DNA from: Hippopus hippopus
Lineage: Eukaryota > Mollusca > Bivalvia > Cardiida > Cardiidae
Direction of reading: 5' to 3'
Length of the DNA: 64,000 bases
Assembly (NCBI GenBank): GCA_946811185.2
Contig: OX328107.1
Location: 25,255,587 to 25,319,586, forward strand
Below the pieces are notes generated by a model. The model made no database searches, had not been told where the DNA came from, and worked only from the letters and a program-made list of their open reading frames with translations. This document shows positions 20,998 to 32,430 of this stretch, one piece after another. Within the stretch, counting starts at the first letter, position 1, and the number at the start of each line of letters is the position of its first letter. Position numbers and translations under genes: made by a program.

Positions 20998-21222
20998 TTA
21001 AACTCCTTGACACACAATGACGACTTTTAATAACCCCAAGGAAAAGCCTTTTGAAAATGTTGTAGAAAAAGGAGAAAATGCTGATAACCAGCATTTTCTT
21101 CTTTCTCACAATCTTTTCTACCCTTCCTGAAACAAATTTCAATTCTTTTGTTATGTTTATTTTGTCGTCCGCAAATGCTTTGAATTTGGACTAGTATAAA
21201 ATTTTGTCGCCTGGTAAAGTTA
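20998..21222 (+). mobile_element. MITE family A
   Basis: TTAAACTCCTTGACACACAA, hairpin 21053-21116 (GCTGATAACCAGC), right end TTGTCGCCTGGTAAAGTTA. Confidence 0.9.
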
Positions 21223-22028
21223 CAGGAACGATAAAGGAGATATCATATTTGCAAATGTCAGATAAAGTTTGCCTCTAAGTTCAATTAAGGATACTGATAC
21301 TACTTCAACTAACAGAATAACCCCGATGTTTCTATAGTGTAAATGCATCTGCGTATGACATTTTCCATTTACATATACATGTATAAGCAGTGGAACGGCA
21401 ACTAAACACGACAATTTCGCTCGGTAGACAAAAAAGACTGGAAGAACATTACACTGTATATCAATTACAACCTGGCCATACAAGTTTCTGTACGACCTTT
21501 GCATGTCATTTTAACATGACAGTGGTTTTGGGACAGTCAGGATGCTTTTGTCCACACTTCAGTCGGCACAGATCTAGGATGTACCATGTCTCGTGTTTTG
21601 TGAAAAAAAACCATTCTGAACAGTCCCGAAACTGGAACCATTAGGATTTTTGTAACGTTTTGCTTTTATTTCCTTGGGTTCTGTTTTGCCTTCAAATTGT
21701 CAATTTTCTGTTTTACTCTGTCACTGCAACTATATTTGGGTAAACTTTAACGAAATTGATCTTTTTCTCAAGAGTTCGACAGTTCATAGTTTGTGAAATA
21801 TACTGTCACAACATACCACGGAATTACCAATATTCATAAGAATTTTTGTTATAACAAAAAATGTAGCATCTTTTGTCATACTGGTCTATAAACAAGAGGA
21901 AAAAAAAATGTTTTGTTTCGGGTTTTCATGAAGATACAACTTAAAAGAAATCGTAGTCAAATGCCGGGCCGTGCTAAGCCGATTATGAAATATAGCAGAC
22001 AAAATTTAATAACAACCTTACTTAAGAA
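21223..22028. other. No gene seen
   Basis: ORFs of 94 aa (-) and 84 aa (+) overlap antisense; no domain recognised. Confidence 0.5.
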
Positions 22029-22029
22029 A

Positions 22030-22062
<33 letters not shown>

Positions 22063-22096
22063 GAGACAGAGAGAGACAGAGAGAGAGAGAGAGAGG
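22029..22096. repeat. Imperfect (GA)n microsatellite
   Basis: GA units interrupted by GACA at several points. It creates a spurious RERE-rich ORF. Confidence 0.95.
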
Positions 22097-22679
22097 TCAG
22101 CCTTTTACTTAGCTCGACATCGGAATAGGATTATATTGATACCCGTGATAAAATTCTCATCTGTCGAACATACATCAAATCCAATTTATCAACCACAATT
22201 AAAATGACAAAGCTGTATCGAGTTACTCTTGTAGTCTTCTGTGGTATGTCAACAAAACACAATTTCCAACTGATCCAAAAAGGCAGCGGATTTTAATACT
22301 GAAACAAATATGATTGGACGAAACAAATACAGGTCCCGAGTTTCATTTTAAAACGTAATCGATTGATGCCCTGTTTCAATATTTACACAAATAAAGCCGG
22401 AAAACAGTTGTTTGTATCAGTGCCTCTCATCAATGACAATTCGTATCCAGTCTCACTTTTGTTTTTACAAATCGCTTTTGCAAATAATTGTACTTCAAAC
22501 AATGGTAGATTGGCTTATCCATTTAATGTTTATTTACAAGCGGTCACTTTTTTTTGTATTTACTGGTCAAACAGTCATGTGAAGCGTGCGGTGTCACAGA
22601 TACAACTTGTTAACAAATAAAGGACATGTACATCCGCCCTCTAAGGCTTATCTGACCCCGTCTTCATTTTATACGGCCT
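22097..22679. other. No gene seen
   Basis: An 85-aa plus-strand ORF (22363-22620) without recognisable motif. Confidence 0.5.
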
Positions 22680-22877
22680 GGAGTTGTATTCACGAACCAT
22701 TCTAATTTGCACTCTTAGTTTTATACTAGATTAAGAAAGTAACGCACTACATGAATCTGATTGACTTTATTTGCATTAGCCAATCAAAAATCGCGTTACT
22801 TTCAAATTAAGAAAAAAAAATCTTTAGAATTAGATTAAGAATATCATTTCGAATGGAATACATGTGAATACGGGCCC
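22680..22877 (+). mobile_element. MITE family E, 198 bp
   Basis: GGAGTTGTATTCACGAACCA to TGTGAATACGGGCCC, with TTAGCCAATCAAAAATCGCG inside. Confidence 0.88.
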
Positions 22878-22887
22878 TAATCCATAT

Positions 22888-22920
22888 TTGAGCATCTGCA
22901 AAAAGTATTGACCCATGTCA
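22888..22920 (+). repeat. Family C fragment
   Basis: GAGCATCTGCAAAAAGTATT followed by GACCCATGTCA only. Confidence 0.7.
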
Positions 22921-23169
22921 TAGATGTTCTGTGGATCGATAGTAATTACCAAATTAGACGTTATGGTACAAATTTCATAAAAGTCGTCTTTGCTCTTCTT
23001 TCAAAAATATTTAAAAGCTTTTCACAATAGAAATCTTAAGTGGTATAACTTCATTTGCCTCGAGTAATAAGAGTTATACTAAAGGGAATAGAAATTAAAA
23101 GGCAAGGGCCATTTTTATATAAAAGGAAACTTTACTTCTTATGTTTTACTTTTAGTAGCAGTTCTAACA

Positions 23170-23430
23170 CTTTATTAACAAATGCCAAGGTTTAGGGACC
23201 CTGTGAAAGGAGGCTTTAAATATGAAAATGTTGCTGGAAAAAGAGAAAATGCTAGAAACCAGCATATTCTCATTCCCCCCCTTTAATATTTTCTATCAAG
23301 TACAGTAGATTATGAGCAGCTATTTGTTTCTACCCGTCCAATGAGAGAATCCATTATTTGAACTGCAATTGACTTCACGGCTGATTATGTTTCTATAGTT
23401 TGGACAATCTAATATTCTGTCTTATAGGCC
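23170..23430 (+). mobile_element. MITE family A, strongly diverged
   Basis: GCCAAGGTTTAGGGACCCTG, hairpin 23222-23287 (AATGCTAGAAACCAGCAT), then TTTGAACTGCAATTGAC and GTTTGGACAATCTAATATTC. Confidence 0.7.
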
Positions 23431-23713
23431 TATAATTGAATTATATGGAAAACATCGTAGGAAAAGGAGCCATTATTTGTTATAAGCTCCCAAAATATTG
23501 CATCTTGAAGTAAAATGATTATTGCAAAAGCTGTCCGCTACACACGGGTAAAACCTGGTAATAATGTAGTATAGGACTGAAGGTCCATTTCTCTTAAAAA
23601 ATCCATTAGGCAGATTTTTAAAAGGAAAGCCAATTAAATGCAGTTAAAACTCGTGAACAGGTCGCTCACGTTGACATTATAGCTGACTTTTGTGTTGTAG
23701 GTATCTCAGTTCT

Positions 23714-23948
23714 TTAACTTTTTATCAAATAATCCCGTGTTTCAACCACCGTGAAGAAGATGGATTTTGAAAACATTGTGGGAAAAGAAGAAAATGCTGG
23801 TAACCAGCATTTTCTCCTTCTCCCACAATGTTTTCACCTTTTTAAAGATAAGTCACGCCATTAAGGCCAAATTTTATATTTGTTGTCTGCAAATGCTTTC
23901 AGCTTGAACCAGTCTTACATTTTGTCGTTTGGTTATATATAGAGTTAA
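23714..23948 (+). mobile_element. MITE family A, complete
   Basis: TTAACTTTTTATCAAATAAT, hairpin 23769-23834, right end TTTGGTTATATATAGAG then TTAA. Confidence 0.92.
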
Positions 23949-24039
23949 CGAAAGGGGTTTTAATTTGTTGTTTGGAAGCATAATGTTTAGATATACCAAG
24001 CCCTTGATATAAGTTTCTTTATTGCGACTTGGATCCCTT

Positions 24040-24257
24040 CAACTATTTACCACTTGACAAAATTTTGGACTTGTCCAAATCAAAAGCATGGGCAGACGAC
24101 AAAATTACTGCTGCTGAAATGGTGGGATCTGTTATAGAAAGGCGAGGAAACATAGTGGGAAAAGGAGAAAATGCTGGTTTCCAGCATTTTCCCCTTTTCC
24201 CACAATATTCTCAAATGCCGTCTTGTTCAGGGTAGTTAAAACTTGGGTGGTAAGGCT
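24040..24257 (-). mobile_element. MITE family A
   Basis: CTATTTACCACTTGACAAAA, GACTTGTCCAAATCAAAAGC, hairpin 24148-24210 (GCTGGTTTCCAGC), end GGGTGGTAAGG. Confidence 0.88.
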
Positions 24258-24260
24258 TGA

Positions 24261-24754
24261 TTCACCTTTATACCAAACCATCCTGTATTTTCACGATCCG
24301 GTTTTACGAAGAAAGCTTTCTAAACAAGATAGAAAAAGTAAAATAATCCTGATAGCATTTTTCCTCTTCTCGTTACAATGTTTCTTACCTTTTCAAAGAC
24401 AACTCCCATTACTTACACATTGTATTTATCGTCTTCAAATGAGCCATACTCTGTGAAAAGGGGGCTTAATGCATCTGCGAAAAGTGTCGATTCAGGTCAG
24501 CCTGCGCAGTCCGCGCAGGCTGACCTGGGCCGAAACTTTTCGCTATCGGTCGATTTTCTATATGTCCAGGGCCAAGTCTACGTTATAATTAAGTCGGTTG
24601 TTAAAGAATGTGGCTATTATTGATCCATAATGATGTGATTGCTTGCTTGGTATCATGCATCACAGAAATGCATTAAGCCCCCTTTTGCCAGAGCATGGCT
24701 CAAATGCTTTCAATATTGACAAGTCTAAACTTTGGTCGTTTGGTTTGTTGAGTT
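24261..24754 (+). mobile_element. MITE family A split by family C
   Basis: TTTATACCAAACCATCCTG to TTATCGTCTTCAAAT, then family C, then GCTTTCAATATTGACAAGTC and GGTCGTTTGGTTTG. The hairpin core is decayed. Confidence 0.88.
24441..24701 (+). mobile_element. MITE family C, complete, 261 bp, nested in A
   Basis: GAGCCATACTCTGTGAAAAG to CAGAGCATGGCTC; hairpin 24494-24530. AAAT on both sides; removal restores GTCTTCAAATGCTTTCAATA, the family A right half. Confidence 0.96.
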
Positions 24755-25356
24755 GTTTGTCTCTACCCTTTTCAATTTTCTATAGTTCAGTCTGTAACAT
24801 TAGGGTATTTCCTCCTGTTCACGACATAAGACCAGTTCTGAAATGATTGTGACCAGCAATCTACAGTCTGCCACAATATATGTCAATGTATTGGTGTGTT
24901 AAGCCATAATTCGTGTCTGTTCAGTGAAGTGAAATGGCTAGTTACGAGGACAGAAAATCATTTAATATCCTGGTTCATAGCATAGAAGAGTTTCTCAAAA
25001 TGAGAGAAGTGGTCGGACTAAAAGCTCTCTCTCTCTCAAAATGAAATTAATCGATACAATTATACCACAAGCGGAGGATAAGAGAACTGCCTTAGTCTCA
25101 TTCTGGAAATGTAACAGCTTTTTTGCCCCACTGAAGCGACAGGAAAGGAATTACACGACCGACCATGTAATTAATTACAGCAATATAATTTATGATCATT
25201 CAGCATGTGTTGTGGATACTTGATGTGCAGTTTACGAGCCAGCATCACGCAATGTCGTTCTTTTTTATCCCTCGTTATTGAAGCACGTGACACCAGCAGG
25301 TTTTGACTCACTCACGCCACTGGCTCTAAGCAGTAACATCGCTAGCTTCTGTCAAC
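24755..25356. other. No gene seen
   Basis: Unique sequence; a 60-aa plus-strand ORF without motif; short CTCTCTCTCTC at 25026. Confidence 0.5.
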
Positions 25357-25596
25357 TTAACCCATTACCACACAATCCCGAGTTTTAATGAACCCCAAGG
25401 AAGAGGACTTTTGAAAACATTATGGGAAAAAGAAAAGAAAAAAGAAAATACTGGTTACCACCATTCTCTCTTTTTCCCACGATGTTTTATACCCTATCAA
25501 AAACAGGAATCATCATTTGTGCTACATTTAGTCTTTCGTCTGCAAGTGCTTTTAATTTGGGCCGGTCAGAATTTTTTTTTCATTGGTATAGAGTTT
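25357..25596 (+). mobile_element. MITE family A
   Basis: TTAACCCATTACCACACAAT; the hairpin is distorted by an A-rich expansion (GAAAAGAAAAAAGAAAATAC); right end TTGGTATAGAGTTTTGA. Confidence 0.87.
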
Positions 25597-26201
25597 TGAA
25601 TATAAACTTCCATTGTGTAAAATTATTTTGAGTTTTCACTTCAGAAAGTAAAAAAAAAAATCACTGAAATTTGCTTGCTACATTTTTTGAAAATTAAAGT
25701 GTCATTCGTTGTCATTATATTCTAATTGTCTTTCGATAATTAACTTAGACGTTCCATATCGACCAATCAGAGTACTAGTCTTGAAATTAAGAGCACGGCT
25801 TAGAATTGTTGGTAAATTCGCCCGGGTTGCCATGGTGATAGAGGCATCGATTAAAGGTATTCAAAAAGTGTTAAATCGTGTTATCTTTATAGAGTTTTCA
25901 GCCTGATTTTTATGTTATTATTCCTTCAATAAACTTTGTTGGATTAGAAGCAGTATCAACGGAAAGTATTACCACACAAATACAGACCATAGATTGAAGC
26001 GTAACGTTACCAGTTTTTTTTTCTTTCCCCCTTACAGAGAAGATGGGATGACTATTTATTTAATTAATTATTAACTATCACTATGAGTCTTTACTCCTAA
26101 TCCAGAAAAATGTATTCGGTCTATTTAGCGTATGGCGACCTTGAAAGACTTTTTCCTGCAGTCTGATCTTATACGTCTCTCTTCGATTTCAAGATAATTG
26201 T
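25597..26201. other. No gene seen
   Basis: AT-rich; a worn B' fragment TTTTCCTGCAGTCTGATCTT at 26151. Confidence 0.5.
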
Positions 26202-26429
26202 TTAACCCTATACATCATAATCACGAATATATACGAACCTAAAGAAGAAGGCTTTTGAAAACATTGTGGGAAATGCAGAAAATGCTGGTAACCAGCATTT
26301 TCTACTTTTCCCGCAATATTTTCTACCCTATCGAAGACAGAGATTATCAAGTGAGCTACGCTTATTTTGTCGTTTACAAATGCTTCCAATTTGGTCTGTT
26401 CTAAAATTTTGTCGTTTGGTAAAAAGTTC
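26202..26429 (+). mobile_element. MITE family A
   Basis: TTAACCCTATACATCATAAT, hairpin 26257-26319, right end GTCGTTTGGTAAAAAGTTC. Confidence 0.9.
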
Positions 26430-26932
26430 ATATTGGTTATTTACAGTCGATGAAGATTATACTGATGGTTAAAATTTTGTCTGGTAGACAGTATAGACAC
26501 GTACGCTTTTTTTACAACAGCAATAAGGGTTACGACATTGCACGTGTTTTTGTTATCATTAGACCATGTTTTGAGTAACGTCGGTGCCAACGCTAGAAAT
26601 GTGATACTAAACAATTCCAAAAGAAATGATCTGCGACTAATTTGTTAGGTGCAACCTGTAATACTTTGTTTTCAATTCGAAAAAAAGCGCGGCGGTGTGG
26701 GGGCAAATAGACAAGCAACAGAGAGATTAAGACAGCGCTTTTAACTGTTTTCTTTAGTACAAACTCATTGCCACTTACTCCTTTTTTCTGACAGAATACT
26801 ATCTCGTAAGAGACGCAAAGAAAACTGTTAAAACTTTGAAAAAAAGAAAACACCCTTAAAAAATGCCAATTGCGCTTAAACGAATACGTTGAAATAGCTT
26901 GCATATTCGAACCATTGTATCTTACAATAATT
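26430..26932. other. No convincing gene
   Basis: A 118-aa minus-strand ORF (26593-26949) starts inside the neighbouring B' stem and has no recognisable domain. Confidence 0.5.
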
Positions 26933-27012
26933 GGAAAGTGTAGATCCAAGATCAGACTTTTATTTACTCGTTTGTGTGGTATGGTTTGTAGTCTGATCAG
27001 AATCTACATTAC
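26933..27012. repeat. B' stem-loop with an enlarged loop
   Basis: GTAGATCCAAGATCAGACTT versus GTAGTCTGATCAGAATCTAC with about 26 nt between. Confidence 0.78.
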
Positions 27013-27322
27013 CTGCTTTAGCAGTCGTTCATTATCAGCCTCCTGTTAACAAAGGTAAAGTGGTACCGGAAATGGATCTCAAATACAGCACCGAGATATC
27101 TTAAGCAGTCGAGATAAAAAAAAAAAAGGAAATAAAGATTTCATCAATAGCGAACGAAGTTACTTATGAGCGCAACTGTTATGAGTATAAAGCCCCCAGT
27201 CTCTTCACCCTTGAAGCTCAGCAAACGAGTAGACAAGGTCAAATTTTTCAGTCTGGAAAAAAAAAAAAACACTCACGTAGCTGATATTTAATTTTGCTTT
27301 TGAACAGAATGTTTCAGCACGG
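27013..27322. other. No gene seen
   Basis: Unique sequence with poly-A runs at 27117 and 27259. Confidence 0.45.
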
Positions 27323-27389
27323 TGGACAGTGAAGATCCAAGATCAGACTGTACATTTTGTGCAGTCTGATCTTAATCCTCACAATCTGC
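27323..27389. repeat. B' stem-loop
   Basis: GAAGATCCAAGATCAGACTG versus CAGTCTGATCTTAATCCTC. Confidence 0.82.
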
Positions 27390-27694
27390 TAAAGCAAATA
27401 GAGAAACGAAAGACAGTTTAAGAATTACCACTTTTATTCCATAAGTGCCAAGCATAATTATGGTCGTTTTAGTGGACCGTTTGGAAATGCTAGAACATAC
27501 AGTCTGATCTTGGATCTACAGTGTGTGATATTTTCTGAGATAAATAAAATTCTGTGATTTTATAGTGAACTCTTGCTAAACTTACTTGCTTCTCTATGGG
27601 TTATCCCTCTTTAATAGAAGTTTTAGATTATGTTTATTTACTCATGAACTCCAAGATCGGTATAGAAACATATTTGCATTATACAAAATGTATA
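27390..27694. other. No gene seen
   Basis: Single B arm ACAGTCTGATCTTGGATCTA at 27500 without a partner. Confidence 0.45.
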
Positions 27695-27802
27695 TCTTCG
27701 AAAACCTACAAGTTTCTGGTTCCCAGCATTTTGTCCATTTTATACGATGTTTTCAAACTCATCCTTCTTCCGGGTCGTTTAAACATAGGATGATTTAGTG
27801 AA
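27695..27802 (-). mobile_element. MITE family A, right half only
   Basis: TTCGAAAACCTACAAG, GGTTCCCAGCATTTTGTCC, GGGTCGTTTAAACATAGG, ATTTAGTGAAG. Confidence 0.7.
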
Positions 27803-28349
27803 GTGCTATACTGTAAATATTGCATTTCACAGTACACAATTTGGGGGCTTGTTTTTGAAGGCAGGAACGTGTTTTCAATTTATTACGCAGTCTGAAGGAT
27901 GCTCCTATAAAACGATATGAAAAGATTTAACACAATTTGATTGACGTCTTGCGATGTTTGCGAGAAAAAGATTGTAGATGATATCGAAGATAAATTGGCT
28001 CAAATCCCGGTTCTTTATCACCCATATCACCACTCACAATTGCTAATGGTGGTTTTCGTTCACGCGCCGTATTGACTTTGTCTGGATATATACCTCATAA
28101 ACGTTTACGTGAGGAAGGAAGCAATCGCCATTACATTTCATTCTGTACATTGTAGACCTTTCTTTCCAGAAAAAATTTAAGTCACTTCATTCTAGAATTG
28201 ATATGCTCATACTGATTGTTGAAGAAAACAAATTAAACCTTTGATTTTGTAAGATTTGTTTTGATGAATGATTTTTCGAAGTGCTTTGAAGAACATTTTA
28301 ATTCACCAGTAATGGACTGAGGCTCTTAAGTGCCTATACCCAAGAAAAC
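27803..28349. other. No gene seen
   Basis: Unique sequence, no ORF of note. Confidence 0.5.
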
Positions 28350-28435
28350 TCCGACAAACGCCGCCAACGGAGATCGAACCAGTCATTCCTGATTAGAAAT
28401 TAAATGACATAAACATTGAACCACTGGGGGTCCCT
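28350..28435 (-). mobile_element. tRNA-derived SINE head fragment
   Basis: On the minus strand AGTGGTTCAATG (A box-like) and GGTTCGATCTCC (B box) lie about 50 nt apart. The tail is absent. Not a functional tRNA: no acceptor stem. Confidence 0.7.
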
Positions 28436-28486
28436 CGATATAAGATGAATCCAAGAGGGATCAGGACATAGTTTCGTTCTATATAT

Positions 28487-28751
28487 TAGCCATGCTCTGT
28501 GAAAAGGTAGCTTAATGCATCTGCAAAAAGCATCGCGTCAGGTCATCCTGTGCAGTTTGCTCAGGCTGATCTGGGTCAAAACTTTTTTCTGTTTGTAAAG
28601 TTTCTGCACATCAAGGACCATTCTACCTCCAAGTCCATTTGATTAGTGTACAAAATGGATTTTATGGATCCATAATAATATGATGACTTGCTTGGTATCA
28701 TTCATCACCGTAGATGCAAAAAAAAAAAACCCTTTTGCCAGAGCGTTGCTC
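28487..28751 (+). mobile_element. MITE family C, complete
   Basis: TAGCCATGCTCTGTGAAAAG to CAGAGCGTTGCTC; hairpin arms worn. ATAT on both sides. Confidence 0.93.
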
Positions 28752-28947
28752 ATATCTATCTATGCAGTAAATCTTGAACGAATAGCATCAAGGAATATGG
28801 CATAATGCATAACGAGAAAAAGTTGCATGACTTTTATACTTAAACCTCGAAGTACATGGCATACAAATGTGAAACAGCGTGGCAGTTATTCTGATGGCCT
28901 GCACGGTTCTTTGAACGATATGATTTATTAGCGGAGTTCGAGCGAGC

Positions 28948-29155
28948 TTAACCCTTTTCCGTAAAATCCCGTTTTAACGACCCTGAGGAAGAAACCTTTT
29001 GAAAACATTGTGAGAAAAAGGAGAAAATGCTGGTAACCAGCATTGTCTCCTTTTCCCATTTTTTTCTCCTGTTCTATGAAGACAAATCTCACCATTTCGG
29101 CACCATTAAATGTGTCGTCTGCAAATACTTTCAGTGTGATCCAGTTTAAATTTGT
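28948..29155 (+). mobile_element. MITE family A, first half of a tandem dimer
   Basis: TTAACCCTTTTCCGTAAAAT, hairpin 29003-29060, GTCGTCTGCAAATACTTTCA; its right end runs directly into another copy. Confidence 0.88.
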
Positions 29156-29164
29156 GTTTGATTT

Positions 29165-29347
29165 GACGACGGTGGGGAAGAACCCTTTTGAGAAGAAGCC
29201 TTTTGAGAATTTGAGAAATGTAGCCAGCATTTACTCCTTTTCCCACAATGTTTGCTATCCTATCAAAGATAAATCTCATCATTTAAGTAACATTTGATAT
29301 GTCGTCTGCAAATGCTTTAAAATTGTGTCGTTCGGCAAAGAGTTTAA
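29165..29347 (+). mobile_element. MITE family A, second half of a tandem dimer
   Basis: AAGAAGCCTTTTGAGAATTT, one hairpin arm, GTCGTCTGCAAATGCTTTA, GTTCGGCAAAGAGTTTAA. Confidence 0.85.
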
Positions 29348-29703
29348 GTCTATGAAGGAGGCTTGTAAAGACGATACCCACGCCACATGATTAAATACTT
29401 GAGAAATTATGGCGATGTTTATGCAATCCCATTAAATTCAGATGGATATGTAATCGGATATTATCCCAAAATTCAATAACGCCGTAAAAATATTGACACT
29501 CTCAATGTCTCTGACCCGAGTCTACCTTTGTAGGCTACATAACTCCATTGAAGTAACGTTTTCAAAGTTTGTTGTCCGATTGTTTATGGATTTCCATTGA
29601 ACAGAGCGTAACAGATGTTCCAGTGATGTATCAGATACTTACTCTTTCCATAACGGCCAAATTTTAGACCTATCCAAGTTACAAGCAATTGCAGGCGACA
29701 AGC

Positions 29704-29899
29704 GGGCCATGCTCTGTGAAAAGAGGGTTCAATGCATCTGTGTGAGGCATTATACCGAGCAAGTCATCATAATAGTTATAAATCCATAAAACCAATTTGT
29801 CTAACAACCGAATATACAAATCATGATGTAGACTGGTTCTTTGACGTGCATAAATTTGACAAATAGCAAAAAATTTCGGCCAAGGTAAGCCTGCGCGGA
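29704..29899 (-). mobile_element. MITE family C, truncated in its hairpin
   Basis: GGGCCATGCTCTGTGAAAAG, inner sequence to GTAAGCCTGCGCGG, then stops at the first hairpin arm. Confidence 0.88.
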
Positions 29900-29920
29900 A
29901 AATGTTCAAAGGTTCAAAAG

Positions 29921-30133
29921 TTAACCCTTATCCTGCTAAATAAGTGAAATGAAACTTTCAATCCAACAGTAAAACCCAAAATGTTGCAATTTTAAAGTTA
30001 TTTTTCGGGTGAAAAGTATCTCCTTATCTGACAGTGTAGATAAAAGATCAGACTGCACGTTCTGTGCAGTCTGATCTTGATCTGCACTGTCCGCAAAAGG
30101 TCCTTGAGTCGCGCTTAGCAGCCTGTCGGTTAA
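29921..30133 (+). mobile_element. MITE family B, complete, 213 bp
   Basis: TTAACCCTTATCCTGCTAAA to CTTAGCAGCCTGTCGGTTAA, hairpin 30031-30093. One of the cleanest B copies. Confidence 0.96.
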
Positions 30134-30246
30134 GATGAGCATTTTAAATGATAGAATACCTTGTGGGACTCGCCTTGCCCAAAACGTTTTCAGAAGGCTT
30201 ATTTCTCATGGTCGTTAAAATTCGACATTGTTTGGTAAAGGGTTAA

Positions 30247-31291
30247 AGGTTGTTTAGGTCATATCAATACATCGCAAAATTACGGACGATGTAGATCCAA
30301 GATCAGAGTACACCTTCTGGTCTTGCACGCAAGAGCGCCGAAATTGTTCCTCAGCTTCCCACGAATTGTAAAGAACGTAGCCATAGCCATCTTATTAATT
30401 AGCTAAGTCAAAGTTTCTACTTCACTTCCCCTTTACATGAGCGTTCTGTCATGAATTTTCAGGTTCGATTTAGTCTAACGTCTTGCATGCACATCACTGC
30501 ATTTCCCATCCTTTTTATTTTTCATTTATTTATAAATTATTTATTTATTTGTTAATATCCTTGGGCAAGACACTCAAGAACACTAGCCAAGTATCGGTGA
30601 GACCCAGGACAAACATGAATAAGCGAGCTGACAAAATTTATGTCGATAGCGGCCTTAAACATTCAAATATCCCACAAAATGGCTTCTGTTTATAAAAGTG
30701 AAAAACATACAAGGAAATAAGATCTTTACCTATATCAGGATCTGAAAATATTTCGAAGGGTAAAGTTTACCTATGTAAGGACCGTGGCTTATGCAATGTT
30801 AATTATTCATGCAAACAAATGTGTGAGAAACTGTTAGAAGTTGAATATACACCTTTTCTTTGCCAATAAAAACATTTGGCGTTGCAATACGGGCCAAGAA
30901 CAGATTTAGCAAAGTCGGCTTTTGTTCGGCACCAGGGTTCTTCGGTAAACATTCACACATATCAAAGCCATTCATTTTTCACTTGCTTAACCTCAATCCT
31001 TAGAAGGCCAAGTGCAACACTTCTTGCTTTTAATGTTAGTGTAGCTCAAGAACAGACTGCACAAATCCTGTGAAATATTCTAGCAAAATCAGCTTTGATA
31101 TTGTAATCTTTATTTTTTCTATGCCATTTTCATCGTAATTAACACTATACGAGTTGATTCTTTACCTGGGTAAGCCTTAACTCTTTCATTACTGAATACA
31201 TGTAAATAAATTTCATTTTCTCATAGGCCACAAATCGTCAGTTTCGGTGCAGATCAAGCGAGAGTTCAGACATAATCCAGGTCAAAGCAGT
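30247..31291. other. No gene seen
   Basis: Contains a worn B' arm (GTAGATCCAAGATCAGAG, 30290) and a SINE tail fragment (30556-30635). Confidence 0.5.
30556..30635 (+). repeat. SINE tail fragment
   Basis: ATATCCTTGGGCAAGACACT, GGTGAGACCCAGGACAAACA and TGAATAAGCGAGCTG match the tandem units at 6485-6970. Confidence 0.75.
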
Positions 31292-31356
31292 GGACAGTGT
31301 AGATCAGAGATCAGACTGCACGTTCTGTGCAATCTGATCTTGATCTACACTGTCCG
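31292..31356. repeat. B' stem-loop, well preserved
   Basis: GGACAGTGTAGATC...GATCTACACTGTCC with AGATCAGACTGCAC inside; flanks do not match family B ends. Confidence 0.88.
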
Positions 31357-32011
31357 CAAGAGCTTCTGGTGTCGTCTATGGTATGGAAAGAGTAAACAGA
31401 CATTTTCAAATATAATGAAAACAAATCATTGCGCTTTAAATTCTTTTTAGCTAGAATTTCTAAAAAGATATTGGAAAGTGTATACATTGTACATGTATCA
31501 GAGATCAGACCACATCAAGGCAATCTGATATTCATTCTAATGTCCGCTGAAAGCATAAAGTCTTTAATGCTTGTCTAACAGCTAAGGCAGGTACATGGAA
31601 AAACGTTTTTCTTTTGCTAATATTTCTATAGAAATTATCGTTTACTTAACCCACAACCATACATATACTCGTAAAGCGCTTCTCGGCCCAATGTAAAAAT
31701 TTTGCAGAGTAAAGAGAGCAATTAATTAATAACTGCAACGTATAAACACTTTTCCTGTGATGTTTTCTTTTCATTTAAACTGTACAGTTTCGTTTTTCCC
31801 AGAAGGTCCGCATACTGTGTCCTTTCCTCCAAATGTTTCTTAGTTGTGTTTTGCTCGCGTTTTGACAAATCTAACATTAACCTCGTACACAGTAAGGAAT
31901 CGAACAATTAATTACATGGAAAATATTAGACTGTTTTGGCATGCAGGCGGATTTTTGTTTATTTTGTTCGCGTGGGACATTATTTTGGAGGGCGTAATTC
32001 AGAGAATACAA
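31357..32011. other. No gene seen
   Basis: Worn B' stem at 31500-31545; a 61-aa minus-strand ORF without motif. Confidence 0.45.
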
Positions 32012-32226
32012 TAAAACCTTATCCTGCTAAATAAGTAGAATGAAACTTTGGGTCCGAGAGTAAAAACCCCAAATTTGCTATTTCAAAGAGTTATTTTTTT
32101 GGTGGATAAGATGTCGTTTTCGGACAGTGTAGATCAAAGATCAGACTGCATGTTCTGTGCAGTCTGATCTTGATCTACACTGTCCGCAAAAGGTCAGTAA
32201 GTCGCACTTAGCAGCATAAGGGTTAA
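32012..32226 (+). mobile_element. MITE family B, complete, 215 bp
   Basis: TAAAACCTTATCCTGCTAAA to CTTAGCAGCATAAGGGTTAA, hairpin 32124-32186. Confidence 0.95.
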
Positions 32227-32430
32227 ATTAATGCGGGTAACGGCATACTTTAATATCCGGGTAAAAGGCATTTTGAAGAGCTAACTAATGAATAACGTCT
32301 TTTTTTACTTGACTCAGTCGACAGGTGGTTTAAAAAAGAAAAATATCAAAATTTTCTTCCCCAAAGGATACTGTAAAAGAAAATTAACCCGTTTCTAACG
32401 TCAAGCATACTTTAACAACTTCTCAGATTG

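Larger units (their letters stand above)
29643..30246 (-). mobile_element. MITE family A remnant holding C and B insertions
   Basis: CGGCCAAATTTTAGACCTAT and TTGCAGGCGACAA at the left; TTGCCCAAAACGTTTTCAG, GGTCGTTAAAATTCG and TTTGGTAAAGGGTTAA at the right. Order: A, C (29704-29899), B (29921-30133), A. Confidence 0.72.

Noticed and set aside
26593..26949. 118-aa minus-strand ORF
   Set aside because: Starts in a B' stem-loop; no recognisable motif.
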